Assembly: GCA_031769625.1 (NCBI GenBank)
Contig: JAUIMM010000126.1
Coordinates: 6,658,001-6,722,000 of the forward strand
Source of the DNA: Taudactylus pleione
Taxonomy: Eukaryota; Chordata; Amphibia; Anura; Myobatrachidae
Length of the DNA: 64,000 nucleotides
Reading direction: 5' to 3'
In this document: positions 10,145 through 21,370 of the stretch, one piece after another
Position numbering within the stretch: position 1 is the first letter of the stretch
Layout: every line of letters begins with the position of its first letter
Program-made: the position numbers and the translations under genes
Notes under the pieces: generated by a model
What the model saw: the letters and a program-made list of their open reading frames with translations, nothing else
Told to the model about the DNA's origin: nothing
The model's database searches: none

Positions 10145-12186
10145 CAGTGGCATAACTAGGGCAGGGCCGCCGAGGCTCGATCCCCCCGTGCCGCCGGCCG
10201 CAGTACCGGCCCGTCCTAGGTAGCCAGTGTAGTGCTGTCCACAGTGGGTGTGGTCAGCACTACACATTTACTCAGGACCAGTGCTAGGCTTCACTGCGCC
10301 CACAGCCATCCTGTGCTGCACAGCCACGCCCCTTCCCTCCCTCTGAGCGCTTACCTAATAGCGCCTGGTGAAGGGTAGGAGTCGGGCTCAGGCTAGCCCG
10401 TACATTTACACACACAACGCCACCAATGCAGTGTGTTTCAGCAGCCAATGAGAGTCAGACAGACTCTCATTGGCTGCATCTGCGCTCATTGCAAAAGCCT
10501 GGTTGGAGCTCACTCATGAGCTCTGCCTTCCGGCTCCTGCAGTGGGTTATGGGAGAGCCATCATGATGTCTCTCCCATAATGCAGAGTGTGCCAGCCCGG
10601 GAAGACCGAGGTGCAGGCAGCGGCGGGAGCAGGAGCTGGAGCTGGGCTTCAGGTGTTTTTTTTTTTTACTCCTGTGTCTGTACTACTGGGGGTACAGCAT
10701 CGAGGGTGGGGACATCTACTAGGGGTGACTACTACTGGGGGCACTGCATTGGGGGGGACCTTTGCTGGGGATTACTACTGGTGGGGACTACTACTGGGGC
10801 TCTGCACTGGGGGGACCACTACTGAGAGCACTACTGGGGGGGACCTCTACTGGGGGCACTGCATAGGGGGACCACTACTGGGGGCACTGCATAGGGGGAC
10901 CACTACTGGGGGCATGATCTAAATGGCACTGCATAGGGGGGACCACTACTGGGGGCACTGCATGGGGTGGATTACTACTGGGAGCATTATATAAGGGGCA
11001 CTGCATGGGGGGACCACTACTGGGGGCACTGAATAGGGAGAACCACTACAGGGGAAACTGTATAAGGGGCACTGGATAGGGTGCATCACTACTGGGGGCC
11101 TGCACAAGGGGACCACTACTGGTAGCACTGTATAAGGGGCACTACTGGGAGCCTGCATAAGTGGGACCACTACTGGGGCACTGTATAAGGGGACCACTAC
11201 TGGGGGTACCACTATAAGGGGGACCACTACTGGGGGCACTACTGGGGGCCTGCATAAGTGGGACCACTACTGGGGGCACTGTATAAGGGGTACTACTGTG
11301 GGCCTGTATAAGTGGGACCACTACTGGGGGCACTGTATAAGGGGTACTACTGTGGGCCTGTATATGGGTGACCACTACTGGGGGCACTGTATAAGGGGGA
11401 CCACTACTGGGGGCACTTTAGAAGAGGAACTAATGGGGTGCTGCATAAGGGGGACCACTACTGGGGGCATGATCTTAAGGGCACTGCATAGGGGGTACCA
11501 CTACTGGGGGCACTGCATGGGGTGGACTACTACTGGGAGCACTATATAAGGGGCACTGCATGGGGGGCACTGCATGGGGGGCTACTACTGGGGGCACTGA
11601 ATAGGGAGAACCATTACAAGGGGCACTGTATAAAGGGCACTGGATAGGGTGGATCACTACTGGAGGCCTGCATAAGGGGGACCACAACTGGGAGCACTGC
11701 ATAAAGGGCACTACTGGGGGCACTGCAAAGGGGATACCACTGCATGGGGCACTGCATAAGGGGGATCACTACGGGGGGCCTGCATAAGTGGGGCCACTTC
11801 TGGGGGCACTGTATAAGGGATACTACTGTGGGCCTGTATAAGGGGGGCCACTACTGGGGGCACTGTATAAGGGGGACCACTACTGGGGGCACTGTAGAAG
11901 GGGAACTAATGGGGGGCTGCATAAGGGAGACCACTACTGGGGGTACTGTATAAGGGCACTACTGGGGGACCACTGCTGTGGGCACTGCATTGGGGGGACA
12001 GTTTAAGGAGCACTGCATTAAGGTGCACATGGAATGGAAAGGAATGTTCAGAGTGATGAGAAAGAGGTGTGTGGCGTGTTGACATGCCCCATTTTTAAGT
12101 GGCAACACCCCTTGAGACCATGTCCATTTGAGGAGGCTCCATTTTTCAATTTGCCCTGGCTTCCAAATACCCTAGTTACACCACTG
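10145..12186. mobile_element. non-autonomous hAT element with internal minisatellite, 2042 bp
   Basis: Terminal repeats CAGTGGCATAACTAGGG and (inverted) CAGTGGTGTAACTAGGG fit hAT ends. They are flanked by an exact 8-bp duplication CTAATCAT at 10137-10144 and 12187-12194. No transposase is visible inside. The first 500 bp are GC-rich. Most of the rest is a tandem repeat, listed separately. Confidence 0.92.
10670..12010. repeat. G-rich minisatellite inside hAT element
   Basis: Variant copies of words such as GGGGGCACTGTATAAGGGG and GACCACTACTGGG repeat for about 1.3 kb. A higher-order period of about 555 bp is visible: GGGGGCATGATCT occurs near 10908 and near 11463, and CATGGGGTGGA occurs near 10961 and near 11516. 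The long frames on both strands here are products of the repeat and not genes. Confidence 0.9.
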
Positions 12187-12265
12187 CTAATCATATCTAC
12201 ATGTTGCATATTATCTCTAATAACATTGTTGTTTAATGGTTCATGCTTCAAGATGTACATATGGG

Positions 12266-15065
12266 CATAGGCAGATTTACACTTCTTGGGGCCCTAAGCA
12301 AGTTATTGGTCTGGGGCCCCCCACCCATCCTTACAACCAAAAATAAATAAATAAAAATTCTACATACAAGAAAAATATACTACAAGGAATAAAGCATTTT
12401 TTAAAGAATTTTAATCTGCTGAAAGAACAGGTATTGTGGCGATAAAAGTATCGCCAAAATACCTGTGCTGTTCATATGGGGAAGCTTTACTGGTGAAAAT
12501 TGGCATAATTTACTGCCATCAGGGTTTTCACCAGTGATAGCAGCATTATAAAGAAGAAGATTGTGCTGACCTGGCATCCTCAGGTTTCTCCTCGCCACTT
12601 CTGATCGTCGACCAGCAGGACTCCATCGCCTTCAGTAGAAAAGGAGGAGGAAGGTAAGGGGTGAAGGAGGGACAAGTGAAATAAGAAAGGGGTGGAATGA
12701 GGAGCAGGGTAAGAGGAACAGTGGTGGGTTGTGGGGGTAAATGAAAAGATGGGTGATGGTGGATAAATAATAGAATTAGGTGGGGGGACAGAATTAAAAG
12801 GAGTAATGGAAGACACAGGTAAAGGAATGAGAAAAAACAAGACCAGATACACAGACACAAACAAAGATGTTACAGAGACACGCTGGGGCCTGGGGAGACA
12901 CGGATATATGCACACCATGACTGTGGGGGAAAGGGACATGGAGTCATACACACATGTGACTGGGGGGGTGACATGAAAAAATGCACACTGGTGACTGACA
13001 GGGGGAGGGGGGTTGGACATTTAGACATACACACCAGGGGCTAGGGAGAGGGGAACAAGAAGACATACACATTGGTGACTGGGATGGACAAGTACATGGA
13101 AACACACACACTGTTGCTGGAGGGAGGGGGAATGGAGACATACACACTGCTGGTAAGGGGAGGGAGGCATAGAGACATACACTGCTGCTGGGGGGAGGGG
13201 GACATGGAGACACAGCTGGTGGGGGGAGGGGGACATGGAGACACACACTGATGGTGGGGGGAGGGGACATGGAGACCCACACTGCTGGTGGGGATAGGGT
13301 ACATGGAGACACACACTGCTGGTGGGGGGAGGGAACATGGAGACATACACTGTTGGTGGGGAGAGGGGATATGGAGACACACACTGCTGGTGGGGGGAGT
13401 GGGGACATAGAGACTGCTGGTGTGGGGAGGAGGACATGGAGACGCACACTGCTGGTGGGGGAGGGGGACATGGAGACACACACTGCTGGTGGGGGAGGGG
13501 GATATGGAGACACACACTGCTGGTGGGGGGAGGGGGACATGGAGTCACACAGTGCTGGTGGGGGGAGTGGGGACATAGAGACTGCTGGTGTGGGGAGGGG
13601 GACATGGAGACACACATTGCTGGTGGGGGAGGGGGACATGGAGACACACACTGCTGGTGGGGGAGGGGTACATGGAGACACACACTGCTGGTGGGGGGAG
13701 GGGGACATGGAGTCACACACTGCTGGTGGGGATAGTGTACTTGAAGACACACACTGTTGGTGGGGGGAGTGGGGACATAAAGACTGCTGCTGTGGGGAAT
13801 GGGACATGGAGACACACACTGCTGGTGGGGGAGGGGGACATGGAGACACACACTGCTGGTGGGGGGAGGGAACATGGAGACATACACTGTTGGTGGGGAG
13901 AGGGGATATGGAGACACACACTGCTGGTGGGGGGAGTGGGGACATAGAGACTGCTGGTGTGGGGAGGAGGACATGGAGACACACACTGCAGGTGGGGGAG
14001 GGGGACATGGAGACACACACTGCTGGTGGGGGAGGGGGACATGGAGACACACACTGCTGGTGGGGGGAGGGGGACATGGAGTCACACACTGCTGGTGGGG
14101 ATAGGGTACATGGAGACACACACTGCTGGTGGGGGGAGTGGGGACATAGAGACTGCTGGTGTGGGGAGGGGGACATGGAGACACACACTGCTGGTGGGGG
14201 AGGGGGACATGGAGACGCACACTGCTGGTGGGGGAGGGGGACATGGAGACACACACTGCTGGTGGGGGGCGGGGGACATGGAGTCACACATTGCTGGTGG
14301 GGAGAGGGGACATGGAGACACACACTGCTGATGGGGGAGTGGGGACATAGAGACACTGCTGGTGGGGGAGGGGGACATGGAGACACACACACTGCAGGTG
14401 GGGGGAGGGGGACATGGAGATACAAACTGCTGGTGGGGGGAGGTGGCTATGGATACACACACTGCTGGTGGGGGAAGGTGGCTATGGAGTCACACACTGC
14501 TAGTGTGGGGAGGGGACATGGAGACACACACACTGCTGGTTGGGGGAGGGGATATGGAGACAAACACACAGACTGGGAGAGACAGACAGGCACACAAACT
14601 GAGAGAGACAGACAGGCATATAATAGAAGTACACAGAGAAGGACAAGGACAGATGCTGAGACAGGAAGCACAGAGGGGAGGAGGAGCACATTTTACTTAC
14701 TGTAGTGTTGGGCAAGAGATGTGATTCATAAATGGAGGGGACATCCTTGTCATCTTCCACTGTAACTCCGTGCTGAGGGCAGGGCTAAAGATGATGGGCA
14801 AAATGCATCATTGCACCTGCCACCAACTCCCCATTTTCACAGGTAGCTCCACCCACACCATGCCCCCCACCTGAAGGCAGTAGTGAGTAGTGAGGGATTC
14901 CCTTCCGTAGAGCAGCGTGAGCTGGAGCCAGCACCTGGCAGCTGTCGAATCAATGCACTGACAGCCTGCTGGTGCCCTCCATTATTCTGCCCTGTCAGTG
15001 GGTCCCTTGGGACCTGCCGGGCCCTAGGCAGCTGCTTGTGTTGCCTAGGGGTAAATCCGCCACTG
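12266..15065. mobile_element. non-autonomous hAT element with internal minisatellite, 2800 bp
   Basis: The right end, inverted, reads CAGTGGCGGATTTACCCCTAG; the left end reads CATAGGCAGATTTACACTTC. Flanks CATATGGG (12258-12265) and AATATGGG (15066-15073) form an 8-bp duplication with one mismatch. The element starts only 71 bp after the previous hAT's target duplication ends, in the same host repeat. No transposase seen. Confidence 0.85.
13080..14560. repeat. G-rich minisatellite with higher-order structure
   Basis: Tandem units of about 34-44 bp built on GACATGGAGACACACACTG and CTGGTGGGGGAGGGG. A variant block containing GGGAACATGGAGACATACACTG occurs near 13331 and again near 13868, giving a higher-order period of about 537 bp. 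The plus strand is G-rich with runs of five or more G. Frames of several hundred codons on both strands are by-products of the repeat. Confidence 0.92.
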
Positions 15066-15274
15066 AATATGGGTGTCAACTGTGTGCATTTCTCTTTAAA
15101 CTAATGGACCCATTTAATAATGAGTTATATGCTGGTTATCCCTCCTTACTAATCTTAAATGGTTCAACCAATCAACTCCTAACTGTTACTTTATAGGTTG
15201 TATTTGAAAAATGACAGTTAGGAGCTGATTGGTTGAGCATCATGCAGAAAAAAGGGGAAAGATGCAGATGCACA

Positions 15275-15302
15275 CTGTATGCACTAGGAATACTGATTAT
15301 TT

Positions 15303-15340
<38 letters not shown>

Positions 15341-15430
15341 AACTCCAACAATTAACATGGTTAACAATGTTAATTGTCGGAGTTGTTATATATATTTTGA
15401 TACTCAGTATTCCTAGTGCTTGTCTACATT
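15275..15430. repeat. hairpin with (TA)n core
   Basis: Arms GCACTAGGAATACTGAT and ATACTCAGTATTCCTAGTGC are inverted. A second hairpin, ACTCCAACAATTAACATGG against AATGTTAATTGTCGGAGT, sits inside. A (TA)n run lies at about 15307-15334. Confidence 0.8.
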
Positions 15431-15463
15431 TTTCACCTTTTTCTCTGCATTAGAACTACAGGG

Positions 15464-15650
15464 GGTAAATTTACTAAAGTGAGAGCTTTTAGAAGTGAGT
15501 TTTAGAATAGATGTTGCCCGTAGCAACCAATCAGATTCTAGCAATTATCTTCTAGAAGGTGCTAGTTAAATGTTAAGTAGAATCTGATTGGTTGCTATGG
15601 GCATCTCTTTTATAATTCACTTCTAAAAACTCTTACTTTAGTAAATTTGC
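15464..15650. mobile_element. palindromic MITE, about 187 bp
   Basis: Left arm GTAAATTTACTAAAGTGAGAG and right arm CTTACTTTAGTAAATTTGC are inverted. Further inward the GTTGCCCGTAGCAACC and GGTTGCTATGGGC blocks also pair. It inserts within the MITE at 15106-15815. A half copy is present at 1015-1130. Confidence 0.85.
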
Positions 15651-15948
15651 TGCCAGGTCTCAGCATGGTATCACATCTTATTTTGTTTAAATTAGGAGGT
15701 GCAGCCCAGCCCCCCCTCCCCTCTTCCCCTTTTCCTGTGTACTGTATGGTTGGAGCACCATTTAAGATTAGTAATGAGTCATAACCAGCAAGTCACTTGT
15801 TACTGAATGGGGCCCTAAGACTTATATTTTCAACAAATGCTGGTCCTATCAATGATACTCCATCTTACATCTCAAATTTGCTATAGACAATCCAAGTCTT
15901 TCAAAATAAAACTTAATGTTCATACATGAGTATTTTAATTGGAACTTT

Positions 15949-16522
15949 GGGCCTGATTCAGAGCCGGACGCTATTTGCGGACGCTCGTTCAGAAAAAGGG
16001 CCGGCTATTTATATTGAGCGCTTGCTCTTTGCGGTCTGTTGACGCCTCTATGTCTGAGCGAGTGAACCAAACATGCGCTCGCTATTTCGTAGCCGCTCGC
16101 ATCATACGTCATCTCCGCTATTTATTAGATTAATCGAGTACATCGAAAGGCGTATGAACTGCTCGCAGTGCTTGTGGTAGCATTTTCCTACCGCAATCAT
16201 GCGAGCAGTTCAGGCTAAAAGACAACCAAGTGACGTTGTCGATGACGCTGCTTTGTAAATTATGCACACCCTTAAAACGCCTGTTTTGACCGTTTGGCAC
16301 ACCTGCGTTCGGATCTCAACTCCCCGTTTTCAAGCACCTTCCCCTGTTGCCACCCACAAACGCCTCATCCTGTCACTCAAATTAGCAGGAACGCGAGCGC
16401 TCGATTTCCAGCTGCACTGACTGGTTGGCGCATGCGCATTACAACCCATACGCATGCGCAGATGTGCGAACATCGCTCGGAGCGAACGAGCGGCCACTTA
16501 CGAGCGGCTCTGAATCAGGCCC
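15949..16522. mobile_element. Harbinger MITE subfamily A, 574 bp, target duplication TTT
   Basis: Inverted ends GGGCCTGATTCAGAGCCG flanked by TTT on both sides (15946-15948 and 16523-16525). Subterminal CGCATGCGCA words (16430-16460) resemble those of the complete Harbinger element. It is related along its length to the copy at 30707-31291. No coding capacity. Confidence 0.9.
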
Positions 16523-16525
16523 TTT

Positions 16526-17542
16526 GTCCCTATTGAATATAGATTTCTAGCTAAATAATGAGGAAAAATAATAAGTGTAACTACAGTATACATAATAAAG
16601 TAATTATCTATATATAGTAATAATTCCTAAATAAGCCTATTTTAAATGGTTAGAATATTTTTTTTTTGTTAGCATTTTGACTTTTTCTTTAAATAGACTT
16701 GCGTAGGCATTACAAATGTCAAACAATGTTTGTGTCTCCTCCAGAGTCAAAAGTCGCTAATAATTGCACATTGTTAAATTTCAGATAATAAATCACATAG
16801 CATTATTTAGATGTAATGCTTGTGTCTGGTAGATAAGATTTGATATTTCACATATACTGCTGGGCTAAGCATATGCTCTATTAAGTACATGAAATTGTCT
16901 TCTTTTAATGTTTGATATTTACTAGAATATATTGCCTTTAATGACATCAGCAATATTTTCATTGTGGATAAAATTAAAGTAAGCTTCAAACGACAACAAA
17001 CTCAAATGACCCCTAAATAATATGAATTGTTTTGAAAATATTAACAACTTAACTGATAATTTTTAGCCAGTCAGAACGTGTTATTTTTTATTTTAGAAAG
17101 CTTAGAAAGTATTTTTAAAAATATATTTTAATATTTTCTTGAAAAAGAAATGTGCCTAGGGGGTGTCGCATTCCCATGTGTCCTTAAGCTCCAATGGTAA
17201 ACTTCCCCTCCACCCCCCCATTGGCAATATACTCCCCCAGTAGTCATAGAAAAATAAGCCTGTTTTTATTAACCCCATCCTCCTCCTCCTCTTCCTCCTC
17301 CTCTGTGACCGGTGTATTTATTTTGTATTATTTTACCCTTCCCCAGAATCAAATTACTGAAAGTAGATCTCCCCAAGAGGTATTACCCCCGACCCCATTT
17401 GGCATTACCCCTCCGCCTCCCCACATGAAGAGCGCAGCAGATTGTGTGTCTGGGAAGACTGATAATCGGTCCCCTCCTGCTACAGCAGATCTCTGCACTT
17501 GCAGATATCAGCCAAATGTTTACATCCATTCATCTTACAAAC
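16526..17542. other. AT-rich stretch, no gene seen
   Basis: Mostly AT-rich, becoming C-rich near 17200-17420 with a short CTCCTC run. No domain or element end recognised. Confidence 0.55.
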
Positions 17543-17545
17543 TCT

Positions 17546-18062
17546 GGGCCTGATTCAGACCCGCTCGCGACCACTCGCATGCGGGTTGATGTTGCCCAAG
17601 TGCGCATGTACACGACAGAGGCAGCTCCTTCATGCGCATGCGCGAGACCCGAATAACGATGGCCAAGCCGTCGTTATGGGTCTCGCACCAAAGGTGGTGT
17701 GCTGTTGATGGTGATTGACAGCACGCCCCCTTTGGTGGGTGTGCCGGGGGCGTGGCTGCCCAGACGGAGGCGTTCCTATGGGAACGCCTACCATCTGGGG
17801 CCGGCCCCACTGACATCACTAGTGATAGAGCCAAAAGCACTCCAGGGCTTGCAGCAGCGAGACCCTACTGCAAGGGTCTCATCGCAAGCCAGATGGTCGC
17901 GATGGTCTTGACCATCGCGACCATCATTTTGGCTGATCGCTATAGCTGTGGGTGGTCACCCACAGCTATGCGAGTGGCCAGGAGGCCGTTCCAAAAAGGA
18001 GGAGGGACAGCCCTGATTCAGAGCAAGCGCTCTGTCAGAGCAGCCAGCTCCGAATCAGGGCC
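17546..18062. mobile_element. Harbinger MITE subfamily B, 517 bp, target duplication TCT
   Basis: Ends GGGCCTGATTCAGACC and (inverted) GGCCCTGATTCGGAGC are flanked by TCT on both sides. The interior has CATGCGCATGCGCGAGACC and GCCCCCTTTGGTGGG blocks shared with the copy at 31992-32457. Confidence 0.9.
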
Positions 18063-18065
18063 TCT

Positions 18066-18560
18066 ATTTAGGAGCTATGAGACATTTCAAGCTCACCATA
18101 ATCTATCTACTTCCACCTTCATGCAGTGACCACATAAAGAATGATCTTAGTGTTAGAAGAGATGGTATACCTGTGAATTCATGGTGATTGTTTGGAATGA
18201 GGGAGCCAGTACTGTTTGAAAGAATTTAGCCCTGGGCACTGAGTCTAAGAGGAGTCAGATATTCACCAGTAACCAACACAAAGGGCTAAATTTCTACTTC
18301 TTGTAGGTTGGTCCCCCCCTTCCCAAATAAGCACTGGATGTGACTAGTTAGGTTTGGATAGAAGATTGGCAGGTTAACTGGAGTCAACAGGTGTGACATA
18401 AGCACTGAGACAGAAGCATAATCTAGGAAGAGGCAAGCCATTGGGGCTGGTGTCTGACCCACAACAATAGAATACGTACCTAAACTATCCGGTATACGTA
18501 CATATCTCAATCAGGCCCATAGTGCTTGGAGTGTTAATCTACCAGAATTTGTGTAACAAA
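18066..18560. other. no gene or recognisable element
   Basis: Mixed-composition sequence without convincing frames or inverted ends. Confidence 0.5.
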
Positions 18561-18579
18561 ATGTTCCCCTCTGAAATAC

Positions 18580-18790
18580 AAAAGTAGTTACTAAAGTATA
18601 TGTCACTGTGATCAATCCTTGTATTCAGCATTCTTCTTTTGAAACTTTACACAAATGTTATTTCTTCTTTCTTTATATTTCTTGCAAACTTTTCTTCATA
18701 ATGAAACATGTCTACATGTTGCATTTGATCTTAATGACATTCATGTTTAGGGGTTTATGATTCAATATATACCTCTGCCTGCAAACAGAT
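18580..18790. repeat. interspersed repeat, uninterrupted copy of the two hAT target sites
   Basis: CTTTTGAAACTTTACACAAA followed by CTACATGTTGCAT and a TTATGATTCA-like end parallels 10070-10144 plus 12187-12265. The two large hAT elements are absent here. It represents the same repeat family without the insertions. Confidence 0.75.
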
Positions 18791-19149
18791 ATACAAGTGT
18801 TGTATATCAAATTAATCAGCACAGTCTCCTTGTGCATCCTAGTCACATCACATTTGTGTATTTTATGCATTTTTGGCAAAAAAAAATATGCCTGCCGCTA
18901 GCAGAGTTGCACGTGACCTGGTCGCTCACTTACACCAGGGATATTGCGCTGCATGAGGTTAGATGAGCAAGGACACATCTGTATGAAACACTTGTGCTGC
19001 ACTTGATGCCAGTACAGATGAAAAACTGACATTAAAGTGTGTTAAAGGGAAAATTGTGGATAAATTAATTTGCATGATAGTAAGTTCAAATAAGAATGAT
19101 ACAGTATTGAGAGTGCAATACTGTATTATTAAAAGCCCTTGTTAAAGAC

Positions 19150-19660
19150 CAGAAACACATCAATGTTTTGTGTGCAAGAAACCTGGTCACTTACAGGCAG
19201 ATTGCAGCGTCTGAAAAGTCAGAATGATTCAGCTAAAGAAACAAGTTGCTAAAGCAAAATACAATGAGTGTTAAAAAAAAGAGTTGGCAAATAGTTCCAA
19301 TGCTGAATGTGCTTTCAGTACAATGCTTGGTGTATTGACTCAGAATCTACAAGTCATATGACAAACGCTACAACTTTCTTTGCTCAGTTAGACCAAAGTA
19401 ATTCAGAAAAAATAACCACAGTCATAGTCATAATATGGACTCAGAAGGATTAGTAGAAGGATATATTTGCTGTATATTCTCTCCATGTACCTTATGCAGA
19501 ATGTCTTATACAGTATGTGCTCTTGACATCAATATGTTGTCTCTAAAAAATCCTACCAAACAAGGACAGCTTGTTATATTCAAAGGTGATAAATGCATTA
19601 TTACAAATGGTAGACACAAAATAACATATGAACTATATCAGTTATCATAATGATGTTGTT
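19150..19660 (+). pseudogene. Ty1/copia gag zinc knuckle, protease and pre-integrase remnant
   Basis: A CCHC zinc knuckle, CFVCKKPGHLQADC, is intact at 19164-19205. Downstream, near 19334-19366, a protease-like motif reads IDSESTSHMTN where copia proteases have DSGA, so the active-site Gly is replaced. A further frame (19435-19650) ends KCIITNGRHKITYELYQL, typical of the stretch before the gag-pre-integrase domain. Together these mark a Ty1/copia polyprotein on the plus strand. Stops and frameshifts separate the pieces. No long terminal repeat was recognised. Confidence 0.8.
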
Positions 19661-19717
19661 AACACTGCTAAGCAGTACCATATTTACTGTATTCATGTAC
19701 GGCACAATTATCTTGGG

Positions 19718-19920
19718 CACAGGTTCTCAAACTCTGTCCTCAGGACCCCAAACAGTGCATGTTTTCCAGGTCTCCTCACCGAATCACAAGTCAAATAATT
19801 GGCTTCACCTGTATATTTCTTAAAATGTGTCAGTGATTAATGAATACACCTGTGCACCTGCTAGGTGATCTGGAAACCTCTCCTGTGTGGGGTCCTGAAG
19901 ACTGAGTTTGAGAACCGCTG
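19718..19920. mobile_element. hAT-type MITE, 203 bp, inserted in the copia remnant
   Basis: Ends CACAGGTTCTCAAACTC and (inverted) CAGCGGTTCTCAAACTC, with GTCCTCAGGACCCC against GGGGTCCTGAAGAC further in. The flanks ATCTTGGG and GTCTAGGG are an imperfect 8-bp duplication. Across the insertion the copia reading resumes at its pre-integrase motif, supporting the boundaries. Confidence 0.85.
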
Positions 19921-20280
19921 GTCTAGGGCGCAGAAATCCAGAAGCCACAAAAATACTAGCCAAAGATTGTTCCCTACACCCAGGTACTGAAGCGTTGAAG
20001 CTATTTAAAAGGTAGATGAAAATAAAAGGTTTTCCAAAAACCAGTAACAGCAGAGCTAAGAAGTGTTTAGGCTTAAATCAGTCAGATGTTTGTGGGCCAA
20101 TGAAAAATGTGACCCCAGGACAAAATAAATATTTTCTCACATTCATTGATGACTACTCAAAATTCACAAAACTTTATCTGCTGCACAGTAAGGATGAAAA
20201 ACTCAAAAAATGTCTTGCTCAAATAAAGAGCAAGTTTAGAAGCTTTCCAAAAAACCCTGCACGCAGGAAATAAGAGAGAA
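19921..20280 (+). pseudogene. Ty1/copia integrase core, N-terminal part
   Basis: After the MITE, a GRRNPEATKILAKD-like block (about 19928-19970) is the end of the gag-pre-integrase domain. The frame 20016-20273 then carries SDVCGPM and YFLTFIDDYSKFTKLYLL, which hold the two catalytic Asp regions of the retroviral-type integrase core (the D before CGPM and the first D of DDYS). In copia elements this enzyme inserts the cDNA. The frame is short and stops at 20273; the third acidic residue was not located. Confidence 0.85.
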
Positions 20281-21370
20281 TACAGTATACGGGTGGCACA
20301 ACACAGGCAATTCTATAAAGATATGAGATTATGTACCAAACAACAGTACCTTAACATCTAAAAAAAATTGTGTCACTGAGAAGATGAATCAGAAACTCTG
20401 TGAAAGTGGGTAGAGCATGCTCTTTGATGCAAATATGCCAGCAATGTACTAGAGAAAAGCAATCTCAACAGTCTGCTATCTTCAAAATTGTTTATTGGGA
20501 AAAGCAGTTGAACAGTCTACATATGAACTGCAGAATGGAAAGAATCATGACCTACAGTACAACATATACAGTACAAATATTTGGAGGTACAGTACTTGTA
20601 TATGTTCCAAAGTAGAAACAATCAAAGTGGAATACTTCTGCAAAGGTAGGACTATGTGTAGGCTAAGGTGAATCACAAAAGAGTTAGTTCAGAAACCACC
20701 ACCAAAGGAAATTGAAGTTACTACGCATGATCCAGTTATTGTTGAAGAGGGAAGATCACTTTTGCCTTTGGCCAGGATATCTACTAGGTGGAACAAGAGT
20801 ATACCAATGAAGCAGTTATCTTATCTTGCATGGACAGCACCACAACCTGAGTCTGAATCCTAGATAGAGATGCAGAAATTGCTAATCAATTAAAACAAAA
20901 TATTAATTAAAACTGCTAATGAAGATATGGAATCGCTCAAAAAGCTCCAGACATGGGATCTTACAGAGTTATCTCCAGGAAAACATGGTTGTACAGACCA
21001 TTTGGTACAGACCAAATGTGACTCTGAAGGTCAGGTTGACATATTTTAGGCAAGAGTAGTTTCAAAAGAATATTTTCTCAAAAATATGGTAAAGATTTTG
21101 ATGCCACTTTTGCACCAGTTGCTAAACAGAATACCTTCAGAACCTTGATCACCATAGCTGCCATAAGAAATGTCCAAGTGAGACATTATGACATCAAAAC
21201 TGCTTTTCCTAATGGTGATATAAAGAATTGTACATGATGCACCCTGAAGGTTATACAAAAAAGGCCCAATAACACCTTGTTAGCAAATTCCAAAACTTGC
21301 TGTATGGTCTTAAGCAATCACCAAGAGCATAGAATAGTAAAATTAACAAAGTTTTATTGGAAAAAGAGTT
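20281..21370 (+). pseudogene. Ty1/copia linker and reverse transcriptase remnant
   Basis: From about 21030 the plus strand encodes, in shifting frames, a copia RT beginning: a KILMPLLHQ/KDFDATFAPVA-like block, the RHYDIKTAFxNGD region (about 21180-21215) and LLYGLKQSP near 21298-21325. The similarity stops near 21370, before the YVDD catalytic box, where unrelated GC-richer sequence begins. It is broken by several stops. The earlier part (20281-21030) is poorly preserved. Confidence 0.75.

Larger units (their letters stand above)
15106..15815. mobile_element. MITE with nested insertions
   Basis: Imperfect inverted ends: GGACCCATTTAATAATGAG at the left and, inverted at the right, GGGCCCCATTCAGTAACAAG, both running on to a TGCTGGTTAT block. 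Inside lie a TA-rich hairpin (about 15275-15430) and a second MITE (15464-15650). A shared block CTCAG(C/T)ATGGTA(T/G)CAC also occurs at about 35480, so the core belongs to a family with a second copy there. Confidence 0.6.

Noticed and set aside
10670..11990. Frames of 70-110 codons on both strands, read as threonine/glycine- or proline/valine-rich proteins
   Set aside because: Translation of the hAT minisatellite; no start context, no conservation between units beyond the DNA repeat.
12944..14705. Very long open frames on both strands (up to almost 500 codons) resembling Cys/Pro-rich or Gly/His-rich proteins
   Set aside because: They coincide exactly with the minisatellite and are open in several frames on both strands at once; they are a property of the repeat.
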